Shown here in pieces: positions 1 to 8,252 of a stretch of 64,000 bases of DNA. The notes beneath the pieces are model-generated. The model saw only the letters and a program-made list of their open reading frames with translations. It made no database searches and was not told the DNA's origin. This DNA comes from Thermalbibacter longus. Lineage in GTDB: Bacteria > Chloroflexota > Chloroflexia > Thermomicrobiales > Thermomicrobiaceae. The stretch spans positions 124,001 to 188,000 of the forward strand of contig NZ_JAMSLR010000006.1 of assembly GCF_023806485.1 (NCBI RefSeq). Reading direction: 5' to 3'. The position numbers and the translations under genes are program-made. The stretch's first letter is position 1. Every line of letters starts with the position of its first letter.

Positions 1-2
1 GC

Positions 3-32
3 CAGCTCACGCTGGAGAACCTGGTTATCTGA
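3..32 (+). CDS. possible 3' end of an upstream gene (partial)
   Basis: One forward frame reads QLTLENLVI and then a TGA stop at 30-32. It could be the tail of a gene that begins before the window. Only nine residues are visible, so no function can be given and the frame could be chance. Confidence 0.2.
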   Translation, partial: QLTLENLVI

Positions 33-58
33 GCGCTCGCCATCTCACTGTCCCTTTA

Positions 59-76
59 TGCTCAGATGCCTGAGCA
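59..76. repeat. 7-bp inverted repeat, 4-nt loop
   Basis: TGCTCAG and CTGAGCA are perfectly complementary around ATGC, between a possible upstream stop at 32 and the M14 peptidase start at 131. There is no T-run after it, so a classical terminator is unlikely. It could be an operator or a weak hairpin for the upstream transcript. Confidence 0.35.
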
Positions 77-130
77 CGGGCGTTGGGAGCTGATTGACCG
101 GAGTACGCTGGCCACTGGGAAGGTGAATCC

Positions 131-2623
131 ATGTCGATGACGATCCCCCCTCCGGAGGCCTGGTTCGGGTTCTCGCCAGGGGACGATCGCCGGCTGGCTC
201 GCTGGCCTGACCTGGTGGCCTACTTCGAGGCGGTGGCGGCTGCCAGTAACCGCGTCCTGTGCCAGCAGCTCGGGCCGACGACCGAGGGGCGGCCGCTGAT
301 TCTGCTCACCATCTCGTCGCCAGCGAATCTCGCTCGTCTCGGCGAGCTCCAGGCGATCCAGCGGCAGCTCGCCGATCCCCGCGCGCTCGCGGAGCAGAAT
401 GCCGAGGCACTGACCCGAGCGGGGCGCTGCATTGTCCTGCTCACCTGCAGTATCCACGCCACCGAGGTCGGATCGACGCAGATGACCCCCGCGCTCGTCT
501 ACGAGCTGGCAACGCGAGCAGACGACGATGTGCGCGCAATGCTCGACGAGGTGGTGTTGCTCCTGATCCCCTGCCTCAATCCCGATGGTCTGGAGCTCGT
601 CGCCGACTGGTACGCGCGCACGCTCGATACGCCGGCGGAGGGAGCCCCGCCCCCAGCGCTGTACCACCCGTACGCAGGCCACGACAACAACCGCGACTGG
701 TTCATGTTCAATCTCGCCGAGACCCGCCTCGTCGTCGAGCAGGTGCACAACCGCTGGCATCCCCACATCGTCTTCGACCAGCACCAGATGTCGCCGGATG
801 GGCCCCGCTTCGTCCTGCCGCCGTATATCGACCCGTTCGACCCGAACGTCGATCCCATCTTGCAGGCCGAGATCGCCCAGCTCGGCGCGGCGGTCGCCAG
901 CGAGCTGATCGCCGAGGGAAAGGCCGGCGTGGCGATGAACGTGATCTTCGATGCCTTCAGCCCATCGCGCGCCTACCAGCACTACCACGGCGGCGTGCGG
1001 CTCCTCTCCGAGGCGGCGAGCTGCAGGATCGCCACGCCCATCGAGCTCAAGCCCGAGGCGCTGCGCGCGATCCAGGACTGCGATCCCCGCCGCGTGGGCT
1101 GGAACCAGCCGCTGCCCTGGCCCGGCGGGATCTGGAGGCTGAGCGACATCGTCGACTACCAGAAGCTCGCCGTTTATGCCTGCCTTCGCCATGCCGCGCG
1201 CTATCGCGAGCAGTGGGTGCGCAACTTCTGGCGGGTGCAGCGACGAGCGGTCTCGCGCGAGTCGCCCTACGCCTTCATCATCCCGGCCGATCAGCCAGAC
1301 CCGCTCGCCGCGGCCGAGCTGATCGAGACGCTGCTGACCGGCCTGGTCGAGGTCGAGGAGGCGACCGCTCCCTTCGAGGCTGGCGGGGTGACCTACCCAG
1401 CCGGCAGCGCGGTCGTTCGCCTGGCGCAGCCGTTCGGTGCCTTCGCCAAGACGCTCCTCGAAGTGCAGCACTACCCCGATGTCCGGCTCTACCCCGGTGG
1501 ACCTCCGAAGCCACCCTACGACACGACCGCGCACACCTTGCCCCTGGCGATGGGGGTCGAGGCTGTGCTGGCCGACCGGCCCTTCGCGGCCGAGCTCTCG
1601 CTTGTGCGGCAAGCACGCTATCCGGCGGGGGGAGTGCAGGGCAGCGGCGCCGTCGGCTACCTGATCGACCCACAGACCAACGCTGCTGTCCGGGCAGTGA
1701 ACCGGCTGCTGGACGCTGGGGCGCAGATCTGGCGCTCGGCCGGCCACTTCGAGCTGGCGGGGGCGCACTGGCCGTCCGGCACCTTTCTCGCTCGCGGGCT
1801 CGCGCCCGAAGCCGCCGAGGCCATCGCGCGAGAGACGCGCTGCCCCTTCAGCGGCCTGGAAGAGGTACCGGCGATCCCGTTCCGGCGAGTCCGCCAGCCT
1901 CGCGTTGGGCTCTACCGGAGCTGGCGCCCGAACGCGATCGACGAGGGGTGGACGCGCTTCGTCTTCGAGCGCTACCATCTCCCGTTCGCCACCGTGAGGG
2001 ATCAGGATCTGCGGCAGGGTCGATTGGAGCGACGCTTCGACGTCATCGTGCTGCCTCACCAGCCGGCCGAGGAGATCCTTCACGGCAACGACCCCGCGAT
2101 CTATCCGCCGGAGTATGCCGGGGGGATCGGCGAGCGCGGGGTCGCCAACCTGCGGCGGTTCGTCGAGCTCGGTGGGACGCTGGTCGCGCTCGGCTCGGCG
2201 AGCGAGGTCGCGATCGACCATCTCTACTTGCCGGTCCGCAACGCGCTGGAGGGCCTGCCGCCGGAGCGCTTCTCCTGCCCGGGCGCGCTGCTGCAGGTGC
2301 TGATCGATCCGGAGCACCCGCTCGGCTATGGCTACCCACGAGAGGTGGCGGTGATGCTGGCCGATGGCCCGGCGTTCACCGTAGAGACTGGAGCGGTAGC
2401 GGTCGCGCGCTATCCCCTGACCAATCTCCTCCTCTCCGGCTGGCTGCTGGGCGCAGAGTACCTGGGCGGCAAGGCCGCGCTGGCCGAGGTGCCGGTCGGG
2501 GATGGCTGCGTGATCCTCTTCGGGTTTCGCCCGCAGTTCCGCGCCCAGCTTCGAGGTACCTACCGCTTGCTGTTCAACGCGCTCTACCGGGCAACACTGG
2601 GGGAGGCTGAACGGCTCGGCTAG
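131..2623 (+). CDS. M14-family zinc carboxypeptidase-like protein
   Basis: This 830-residue protein is probably a metallopeptidase of the M14 fold. The first third holds the expected zinc site: an HxxE motif in SIHATEVGS near residues 109-112, and a later histidine in FDQHQM near 218. The NNRDW segment near 190 matches the substrate-binding Asn-Arg region of the family. Residues about 640-720 (RFDVIVLP, then [15 protein letters not shown]) resemble the class I glutamine-amidotransferase-like domain that some large bacterial M14 proteins carry at the C terminus. No clear signal peptide is visible. The ATG at 131 follows a GGAAGGTG ribosome-binding site. It converges on the sigma-factor gene with a 13-bp gap. 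Substrate unknown. Confidence 0.85.
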   Translation: MSMTIPPPEAWFGFSPGDDRRLARWPDLVAYFEAVAAASNRVLCQQLGPTTEGRPLILLTISSPANLARLGELQAIQRQLADPRALAEQNAEALTRAGRCIVLLTCSIHATEVGSTQMTPALVYELATRADDDVRAMLDEVVLLLIPCLNPDGLELVADWYARTLDTPAEGAPPPALYHPYAGHDNNRDWFMFNLAETRLVVEQVHNRWHPHIVFDQHQMSPDGPRFVLPPYIDPFDPNVDPILQAEIAQLGAAVASELIAEGKAGVAMNVIFDAFSPSRAYQHYHGGVRLLSEAASCRIATPIELKPEALRAIQDCDPRRVGWNQPLPWPGGIWRLSDIVDYQKLAVYACLRHAARYREQWVRNFWRVQRRAVSRESPYAFIIPADQPDPLAAAELIETLLTGLVEVEEATAPFEAGGVTYPAGSAVVRLAQPFGAFAKTLLEVQHYPDVRLYPGGPPKPPYDTTAHTLPLAMGVEAVLADRPFAAELSLVRQARYPAGGVQGSGAVGYLIDPQTNAAVRAVNRLLDAGAQIWRSAGHFELAGAHWPSGTFLARGLAPEAAEAIARETRCPFSGLEEVPAIPFRRVRQPRVGLYRSWRPNAIDEGWTRFVFERYHLPFATVRDQDLRQGRLERRFDVIVLPHQPAEEILHGNDPAIYPPEYAGGIGERGVANLRRFVELGGTLVALGSASEVAIDHLYLPVRNALEGLPPERFSCPGALLQVLIDPEHPLGYGYPREVAVMLADGPAFTVETGAVAVARYPLTNLLLSGWLLGAEYLGGKAALAEVPVGDGCVILFGFRPQFRAQLRGTYRLLFNALYRATLGEAERLG

Positions 2624-2636
2624 CCGGGCGTCGCAG

Positions 2637-3380
2637 TCATGGCTGTCGCTCGCGGGCGGCCCACGCTACCGCGCCGCGCAGTCGCCGGGTCAGTCGATTC
2701 CTCTCGTCCCGCGAGTGCCGGTCGCCGGCCGGCTGCTCGAGTAGGCGGCGCAGGTCGGCCAGCGCCCGGTGCTGGATGACCGAGACGTTGGCCTCGCTCT
2801 TGCCGAGCGCTGCTGCCACCTCAGCGACTGAGAGGCCGTCGATGAAGCGAAGGATGAGAACCTGTCGGCGCTCTGGCCGGAGCTGGAGGATGGCGCGGCG
2901 GACATCGTCGCAGTCTAGCCAGGTCATCGCTGTTCCCTCTGGATCCTCGTGGCAGCACTGGCGGAGCGGAGCTGTCTCGAGATCGGTCGTGAGAAGCCGG
3001 CGCAGCTTCCGGTAATGGCTCGTTGCCAGCCGGTCGCTGATCGTCAGCAGCCAGGCGATGAAAGGCGCCTCTGTTCTGCGGTAGTGGCCGATCGCTCGCC
3101 AGGCGCGCAGGAAGGTTTCCTGGGTCAGGTCCTCAGCGTCGCTGCGGTGCCCGGTGCGGTAGTAGCAGTGCCGGTAGACGCGATCGACATAACGATCGTA
3201 GAGTGCGGCGAACGCCTCCACATCCCCCTGGACCGCTGCGTCGACGAGCAGCCGCTCATCGGCATCGCGCTGGTCCGGTGGAGTGGCCGGAATCACTTCC
3301 GCTCCGGCCACTCCTGATCGGTCTCCGAGGCGAAGAAGGTTCGGTGTCATCCCACTCGCCGTCCGCGTCGTCCCGATCAC
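2637..3380 (-). CDS. ECF-type RNA polymerase sigma factor
   Basis: A 247-residue sigma-70 family protein. Region 2 lies near residues 58-95 (YDRYVDRVYRHCYYRTGHRS, then AEDLTQETFLRAWR). Region 4 with its helix-turn-helix lies near 170-220 (LRPERRQVLILRFIDGLSVAEVAAALG). No anti-sigma domain is fused. The GTG at 3380 overlaps the stop of the upstream repeat-protein gene by 4 bases (GTGA); an internal ATG at 3350 is an alternative that loses ten residues. Coupling to the membrane-anchored repeat protein suggests that protein senses or restrains the sigma factor. The order is the reverse of the usual sigma-first arrangement. Target promoters are unknown. Confidence 0.88.
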   Translation of the reverse strand: MIGTTRTASGMTPNLLRLGDRSGVAGAEVIPATPPDQRDADERLLVDAAVQGDVEAFAALYDRYVDRVYRHCYYRTGHRSDAEDLTQETFLRAWRAIGHYRRTEAPFIAWLLTISDRLATSHYRKLRRLLTTDLETAPLRQCCHEDPEGTAMTWLDCDDVRRAILQLRPERRQVLILRFIDGLSVAEVAAALGKSEANVSVIQHRALADLRRLLEQPAGDRHSRDERNRLTRRLRGAVAWAARERQP

Positions 3381-4396
3381 TCCTCGCCAGTCTCGTCCTG
3401 CTCTTCCTCGTCTTCATCTCCGCCTGGTAGGCCAGCCGGCTTGCCGGACTTCGCGGCCTCGCTCACCTGAGCGCCGTGGTTGTCGCGGGCGACGTCGCGG
3501 ACGGACTGCTCTTCCTGCTGGCCTTCCTGTTCTCCTGCTTCTTCGCCGTCCTGCTGGCCTTCCTGTTCCTCTGCCTGGTCGCTTTCCTGCTCGCCTTCCT
3601 GTTCCTCTGCTTCCTCCTCGCCGCCCTTCGAGCGCGCGACTTCAGAGACCTGAGCTCCGTGGTTGTCGCGCGCTACCTCGCTCACCTGCTGGCCGTGGTT
3701 GGTCTCGCCACCGGGCTCGTTCGTAGTCGCTACCGCCGAGACCGCAGCCCCGTGGTTATCTCGAGCGACCTCACTCACCTGCTGCCCGTGGTCGGTCTCG
3801 CCGCCACTCGCGTGAGAGGTCGCCACGGCCGAGACCTGAGCTCCGTGGTTATCGCGCGCGACTTCACGCACTGCCTGGCCGTGCGTGCTTGGTTGCTGGG
3901 TGGTGGATTCTGGCACTGTCGACTCGGGTGTCTGTGTCGGCTCTGACGTGGCCGTCTCCTCGGGGGTGACGGTCGGCTCAGGGGTGGCCGGCGGTGTCGG
4001 TTCCGGGGTCGAGTCCTCCTCCTGGAGCAGCTCGAACTGCTGGTTACTGCTAGCCATGGTATCAGCGGCGAGGGATGTGTCATCCCCGCCGAAAGCCATC
4101 CTCACACCTGCCGCGACGTTCGAGAAGGCGCCCCCGAGGCCACCGGGGCCGGCAAGTGCCGGCATCGCGATCAGCGCGACGGCGAGCGCTGCGGCACCGG
4201 CTATCGCGATTCGCCGGGAGAGTGGAACTGGCCGTTCGCCGCGAGCCCGTCTGCCCGAGCGAAGCAGCGCTTCTCGCCCTCGCGCGCGAAATGCTGGTGC
4301 CGGTCTCGCCAGCGGGTCGGCATCGAGCCGGATCGCGGATCGCTCCAGGGCGTCGATCAAGGAGTCAGTTCGATCGTCGTCGCGCATACCAGTCAC
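3377..4396 (-). CDS. membrane-anchored HGxxVSxVA repeat protein, possible anti-sigma partner
   Basis: A 339-residue protein of unknown function. Residues 1-58 are charged and presumably cytoplasmic, and a single membrane segment follows near 62-83 (IAIAGAAALAVALIAMPALA). The rest is low-complexity: a Pro/Thr/Glu linker, then repeated units of the form HGxQVSxVARDNHGAQVSxVA, interrupted by a Glu/Gln-rich stretch of about 50 residues, ending with an acidic tail. The GTG at 4396 follows GAGGAGGGG. It is translationally coupled to the downstream ECF sigma gene. A one-pass protein with a cytoplasmic head next to an ECF sigma gene suggests an anti-sigma or signalling role, but no zinc-finger anti-sigma motif is visible. 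The repeats are likely outside the membrane. Confidence 0.75.
   Translation of the reverse strand: MTGMRDDDRTDSLIDALERSAIRLDADPLARPAPAFRARGREALLRSGRRARGERPVPLSRRIAIAGAAALAVALIAMPALAGPGGLGGAFSNVAAGVRMAFGGDDTSLAADTMASSNQQFELLQEEDSTPEPTPPATPEPTVTPEETATSEPTQTPESTVPESTTQQPSTHGQAVREVARDNHGAQVSAVATSHASGGETDHGQQVSEVARDNHGAAVSAVATTNEPGGETNHGQQVSEVARDNHGAQVSEVARSKGGEEEAEEQEGEQESDQAEEQEGQQDGEEAGEQEGQQEEQSVRDVARDNHGAQVSEAAKSGKPAGLPGGDEDEEEQDETGEE
3446..3887 (-). repeat. tandem HGxxVSxVA coding repeats
   Basis: Inside the membrane-anchored protein, about seven or eight copies of a roughly 12-residue unit (consensus HGxxVSxVA, often preceded by ARDN) are encoded. Copies alternate between an HGQQVSEVA and an NHGAQVSAVA form, giving a higher-order repeat of about 34 residues with a GGET spacer. 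A Glu/Gln-rich insert separates the last copy from the rest. Confidence 0.8.
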
Positions 4397-4419
4397 TGCG
4401 CCCCTCCTCGGCTCTGCTT

Positions 4420-4455
4420 AACGCGTGCTCACTCCGAGAAACGCGTGACCGCGTG
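4420..4455. promoter_or_regulatory. direct repeats upstream of the repeat-protein/sigma operon
   Basis: AACGCGTG occurs at 4420-4427 and again at 4440-4447, exactly 20 bp apart, followed by a third CGCGTG at 4450-4455. They lie just upstream of the GTG start at 4396. The two-helical-turn spacing would suit binding of a dimeric regulator. This is inference from spacing only. Confidence 0.35.
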
Positions 4456-4724
4456 ACACCTTACATGGCGATGGGGGTAGTCGCGAGTAGGAAATTCTTC
4501 CTAGCCCGGGCGCGGGATCATGCAACCAGGCGCACGTGCCGGCGGCTGCTGTCTGGAGAGCGAGTGACGCGAGAGCCTCATCTAGCTGCCGCAGTTAGGG
4601 CAGGCGACCGACGAGCTCCCGGAACTGCTCGAGCGGGAACGCCTTGGGTCACGCTCGTGTTCAGATTGACTTTCCTTATATGCCAGAGATGATCAGTCGT
4701 CAAGAGAGGAAATGCTTATCGCGG

Positions 4725-4753
4725 TTGCGCTCTCACGCGGCATGTGGTAAAGT
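4725..4753 (+). promoter_or_regulatory. candidate promoter for the zinc-ribbon gene
   Basis: TTGCGC at 4725-4730, a 17-bp spacer and TAAAGT at 4748-4753, with a TGg extended -10 just before it. The next plus-strand gene starts at 4919. The rest of the 4397-4918 gap shows no gene I can support. Confidence 0.45.
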
Positions 4754-4918
4754 GGGAGTTAATGGCCAAGGGTTTCCGCGCGTGGCTCGAGGCGACAGCG
4801 AGGGCCTGTCTCCCCGAACTCATCTCTGCGAGAAAACCCCTAAGCCGTGAAGAGGTCTGATCCGTGTCGGCCATGGACGCAGGTCTGTGGCCCTGGAACC
4901 CAAGGAGCATCCGCCGAG

Positions 4919-5263
4919 ATGAGTTATGCCTTCACCGACAAGACCCTCACCTGTCGCGACTGCGGCACCACCTTCGTCTTCACCGCAGGTGAGCAGCAGT
5001 TCTACGCCGACAAGGGCTTCACGAACGAGCCGACGAGGTGCCCGTCCTGCCGCCAGGCGAACCGGGCCCGGCGCGCCGGCCGTGGTGAGGCGGGTTCGTC
5101 GGGCTACCGAGCGCGCGAGCCGCGTGCGGACCGCCCGATGTACCCTGCGATCTGCAGCGACTGCGGCCGCGAGACCATGGTGCCGTTCCTCCCGCGAGAG
5201 GATCGCCCGGTCTACTGCTCGGATTGCTTCCGAGCCCGCCGGCAACTCAGCGCCAGCTACTAG
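4919..5263 (+). CDS. zinc-ribbon protein with two CxxC pairs of pairs
   Basis: A 114-residue soluble protein with two zinc-ribbon modules. The N-terminal one has CRDCG near residue 12 and CPSCRQ near 41. The C-terminal one has CSDCGRE near 78 and YCSDCF near 98. It matches the CxxC-x-CxxC zinc-ribbon family (the 'probable zinc-ribbon' type) common in Chloroflexota, whose role is not well established; nucleic-acid or protein binding is likely. The ATG at 4919 has AAGGAG at 4902-4907, so I prefer it to earlier in-frame starts. A strong hairpin follows the stop. Confidence 0.85.
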   Translation: MSYAFTDKTLTCRDCGTTFVFTAGEQQFYADKGFTNEPTRCPSCRQANRARRAGRGEAGSSGYRAREPRADRPMYPAICSDCGRETMVPFLPREDRPVYCSDCFRARRQLSASY

Positions 5264-5285
5264 ATCGACTACCCCTCAGCGCGTG

Positions 5286-5318
5286 AACGCCGCCTGGCTG
5301 CCCTCACCAGGCGGCGTT
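5286..5318. terminator. hairpin terminator between convergent genes
   Basis: A perfect 12-bp stem (AACGCCGCCTGG with CCAGGCGGCGTT) around a 9-nt loop lies between the zinc-ribbon gene on plus and the HicB-like gene on minus. No long T-run follows on either side, so it may act as a bidirectional, weakly U-tailed terminator. Confidence 0.6.
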
Positions 5319-5350
5319 GCGCTCGCGCTGAGACGCGGAACCGTCCGTCA

Positions 5351-5596
5351 TCAATCGACGGACCAGGTCCCACCGACGCTTCCCTTGATCCACTCCTTGA
5401 GCACATCCTCGAGCGCCCGGCGACACTCCTCTTCGGTCTCCGCCGTGGCCCAGACATCCGGTAGCTGCGGGATCTCCCCGTAGACGATACCCTCCTCCGG
5501 CCACTGCTCGAAGCGCGCTCGCTCCATCGCCTTCTGCACGTACCGAGCAATCAGGTCCTGGCTCCTCTCGACATGCTTCTCCAACAGGAGCGTCAT
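5351..5596 (-). CDS. HicB-family antitoxin-like protein (solitary)
   Basis: An 81-residue protein resembling HicB-family antitoxins. It has the typical strand-helix pattern YGEIPQLPDVWATAETEEEC followed by RRALEDVLKEWI, the partial RNase-H-like fold of these proteins. No C-terminal DNA-binding domain is visible, and no HicA toxin gene lies next to it, so it is an orphan or acts elsewhere. I start it at the ATG at 5596; a GTG at 5599 is directly upstream. A TACTAT hexamer (minus strand, 5606-5601) lies only 4 bases before the ATG and no Shine-Dalgarno is seen, which suggests a leaderless mRNA. Confidence 0.75.
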   Translation of the reverse strand: MTLLLEKHVERSQDLIARYVQKAMERARFEQWPEEGIVYGEIPQLPDVWATAETEEECRRALEDVLKEWIKGSVGGTWSVD

Positions 5597-5691
5597 CACT
5601 ATAGTACATTTTCGGTCGTGTTATCTCGACGGTTTGCAGCCCGGAGCGCTGTGCCAGACGCGATCGACTCTCGAGATGCCCGGGAGTCCGC

Positions 5692-6273
5692 TCACCGGCG
5701 GCGCAGCGGGACTCCCCCTTGGTTGAGCGCCTGCTCAGTGGTCGACGTCGCCAGGAAATGGACGGTGATAGCCCCGAGGGTAATCTGATCGCCGTGCCTG
5801 AGAATGGCACTGCGCACCGGGGTACCGTTGATGCGCGTGCCGTTCCGGCTCTCCCGGTCGACCAGCTCGTAGCGGCCGTCGGGCCGGCGGATCAACTCGG
5901 CATGGTAGGCCGAGACCGTGGGGTGATCGATCACGATGTCGTTATTCGGGTAGCGCCCGATCCGGACACGATCCTGGATCAGCAACACCGTCCTACCAGG
6001 CATCACCAATCGCGGGGTTGCCTGGAGATTTCCGGATCGCCCACGGCTCAGTGGCCGGACGAGAGCCTCCCAGAGATGCCCGACCTGCTCGACGAGCTCG
6101 GGCGCCGATTTGGCCAGCGGGAGCGCGAAGACAAAGAAGAGCGCCGCCCCGGAGACCATCAACAGCGGATCCCGACCCGCGCGCGGCGCCCAGCGATGGA
6201 TCGCGACGAGCTCGGCCAGCCAGATCAGAGCCAGAACGAGGAACACCACGGCCAGCCATGTCTGCCCGCTCAC
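5692..6273 (-). CDS. FHA-domain membrane protein
   Basis: A 193-residue protein with two hydrophobic segments near residues 7-25 and 37-56, then a forkhead-associated domain near 100-180. The phosphothreonine-binding core is visible: RIGRYPNNDIVIDHPTVSAYH and then SRNGTRING. FHA domains bind phosphothreonine peptides, so this is probably a membrane-tethered adaptor for a Ser/Thr kinase pathway; no kinase is encoded nearby. The downstream gap to the HicB-like gene is about 95 bp. Confidence 0.85.
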   Translation of the reverse strand: MSGQTWLAVVFLVLALIWLAELVAIHRWAPRAGRDPLLMVSGAALFFVFALPLAKSAPELVEQVGHLWEALVRPLSRGRSGNLQATPRLVMPGRTVLLIQDRVRIGRYPNNDIVIDHPTVSAYHAELIRRPDGRYELVDRESRNGTRINGTPVRSAILRHGDQITLGAITVHFLATSTTEQALNQGGVPLRRR

Positions 6274-6385
6274 GGCGATGCCCTCCTGCTCCTGTGGCGA
6301 CAGTATACGCTACCTTCCGATAAGTGTGATCCTCCCTGCTCTCCCTCTTTTGAACCAGCAGATGATCGCTCACGGTCCGGATCGT

Positions 6386-6913
6386 CTATCGCCAGTCGTC
6401 GAGCTCGAGCTGCTCCATCAGTGTCGAGAGCGCGCCTTCGGTGTCGGCGCCGGCCGTGGCCAGCCGCCGCGCCGAGCGGGCCAGTTCCGCCGCGATGAGC
6501 TGGCCGCGTTGGTCGTACGCCGCCCGCTCGGCATTGCTCCAGGCATCAGCCAGCGTCGCCAGCACCGTGCGGGCATGCACTGGGCGGAGGTCGTTGAGAA
6601 GCGTTGCCAGGGCAGCCCTGGCCGCCGCCTCTGGTTTCGGGTGCGTGGCGGTGAGCGCCGTGACGGCCAGCAGGGCAGGAACGCCCAGCTCGGCTGGTAC
6701 CCGCTTGATCAATAGCCGGAGCAGGTCGCCTTGAGCTGCGTGCACGAGCGGCCAGGGGAGCGGGGAGTAGCGGAGAAAGACGACCCGGTACGCCTCCTCG
6801 CTCGCATCGCCGGGGAAACAGGCCTCCCACTCGCGCGCTCGCTCGGCGCGGAGCATCGCCGTCGTCGGTCTAGGCTCCTCGGGTTGGTCGGCAGACCGAC
6901 GCAGTAGCGGCAT
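6386..6913 (-). CDS. conserved hypothetical protein, alpha-helical
   Basis: A 175-residue protein that I do not recognise. It is rich in Ala, Leu and Arg, with no membrane segment and no obvious catalytic motif. The composition suggests a helical, HEAT-like or scaffold protein. Codon use matches its neighbours and the opposite strand offers no better gene. A second in-frame ATG about 20 residues in (MLRAERAREWEACF) could be the real start. It lies 39 bp downstream of the MFS transporter on the same strand, so the two could be cotranscribed. Confidence 0.6.
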   Translation of the reverse strand: MPLLRRSADQPEEPRPTTAMLRAERAREWEACFPGDASEEAYRVVFLRYSPLPWPLVHAAQGDLLRLLIKRVPAELGVPALLAVTALTATHPKPEAAARAALATLLNDLRPVHARTVLATLADAWSNAERAAYDQRGQLIAAELARSARRLATAGADTEGALSTLMEQLELDDWR

Positions 6914-6952
6914 GATGCGAACTCCAGACGTTCGGCTCGGCCGCCGATCGGC

Positions 6953-8155
6953 TCAATCCGTCGCGGCAGCGACCGGAGCCGGTGCCGGCGGGCGGAATTG
7001 GCGTCCCAACTGCAGCGCAGCGGCCAGCAGCGGGAGCGCGATCAAGAGACCGAGTGCCAGTGGGAGCCGTGGGTCGATCGCGTACAACCAGCCGGCCAGG
7101 AACGGCGCAATCGTCGATCCGGCACTCCCCAGGATCTCTGCCAGGGCGAAGGCGCGGGAACGCAGCTCTGCCGGCGTGACCTCCCCGTAGGCCGCATAGA
7201 AGACCGACCAGGCGACCAGGAAGCCGCCACGGAGCACGTAGGCGACCGCGAAGGCCCACAGTGTCTCACCGAGCAGCAGCACCGCAAAGCCGCCGATCAC
7301 CGAGCTCAGTGCCAGCGCCAGCCCGTTGAACGGTGGCTGGAAGAACCGTACCCGGCTGATGACCAGGCTGAGCAGGACGCTTCCCCCAGCTCCTAACGAG
7401 CCCAGCCAGCCGATCGTCTGGAACTCGAGCCCGTGCACGTCCTGCAGGAAGTTCGGAGCGAGCGTCCAGCCCAGCGTGAGAAAGGTGATCGTGCTCAGCA
7501 TCATCAGCGAGACGAGGAGAACCGGCCGGTATCGCAGCGCCGCTAGGTAGCTCGCCGGTGGCCCCTCAGGTCGCTCGGTGGCCGGCGGCCGGATGGTAAC
7601 CAGGATGGCCGCCGCGATGGCAGTCAGCAGCGCGGCCGCGAGCAGCGTTGCCCGCAGGCTGAGCTGCTGGGCAATGATCCCGCCCAGCGCCGGGGTGACC
7701 AGGAAGGCTACCGATGGCGCAACGGTATAGACCAGCGTGAAATTCCGGGTGCGCTGCGCGCTGTCGGCGCTCAAGCCGGCGATCAGGTTCGAGAGCGCCG
7801 GGAATGCCAGCACGCCGACCCCGAGCACAGTGGTCGCCGGCAGCAACTGCCACCACTCGCGGGCCAGGCCGCACAGGGCTAGCCCGAGCACGGCCAGCGA
7901 GCGCGTGGCCAGGATAAGGCGGCGTGGGGGGATCCGATCGTTGAGGACACCGCTCGGCAACAGGCAGAGCAACCGGATCAGGCCGGCATACCCCATCACC
8001 AGGCCGATCTGCGGCGGGCTCGCTCCCAGCGTGGCGATGTAGAGGGGCCAGAGCGTCACGTACAGCCCGATCGCCCCCTCGTTGAACAGCATCGCGACGA
8101 AGAGCCGCGCCGTCGGTGACTGCAACGCGGGGCGGCTCCAGCGCACTCTCGCCAT
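6953..8155 (-). CDS. MFS transporter
   Basis: A 400-residue membrane protein with about 12 hydrophobic segments and the fold of the major facilitator superfamily. The loop after the second helix (VLNDRIPPRRLILATRSLA) resembles the MFS loop 2-3 signature. Substrate unknown; drug or metabolite efflux is typical for such proteins. I chose the ATG at 8155 over a GTG nine codons earlier because the protein aligns better as a transporter N terminus from there. It diverges from ltaE; a GTATAC palindrome near 8193-8198 could supply -10 elements in both directions. Confidence 0.85.
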   Translation of the reverse strand: MARVRWSRPALQSPTARLFVAMLFNEGAIGLYVTLWPLYIATLGASPPQIGLVMGYAGLIRLLCLLPSGVLNDRIPPRRLILATRSLAVLGLALCGLAREWWQLLPATTVLGVGVLAFPALSNLIAGLSADSAQRTRNFTLVYTVAPSVAFLVTPALGGIIAQQLSLRATLLAAALLTAIAAAILVTIRPPATERPEGPPASYLAALRYRPVLLVSLMMLSTITFLTLGWTLAPNFLQDVHGLEFQTIGWLGSLGAGGSVLLSLVISRVRFFQPPFNGLALALSSVIGGFAVLLLGETLWAFAVAYVLRGGFLVAWSVFYAAYGEVTPAELRSRAFALAEILGSAGSTIAPFLAGWLYAIDPRLPLALGLLIALPLLAAALQLGRQFRPPAPAPVAAATD

Positions 8156-8252
8156 CTCGACCCTACCAGCCAGATCCCACACGCCTGCGGTAGTATACGG
8201 AGACTCGAAGGCGAGTGTGCGGGGATCTTCTTGCTAGAGGGAGGGCGACGCG

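Noticed and set aside
62-2317. Long minus-strand open frame opposite the M14 peptidase
   Set aside because: It mirrors the codon bias of the plus-strand gene, is rich in Arg, Gly and Pro, and shows no recognisable domain; the plus-strand frame has a complete zinc site.
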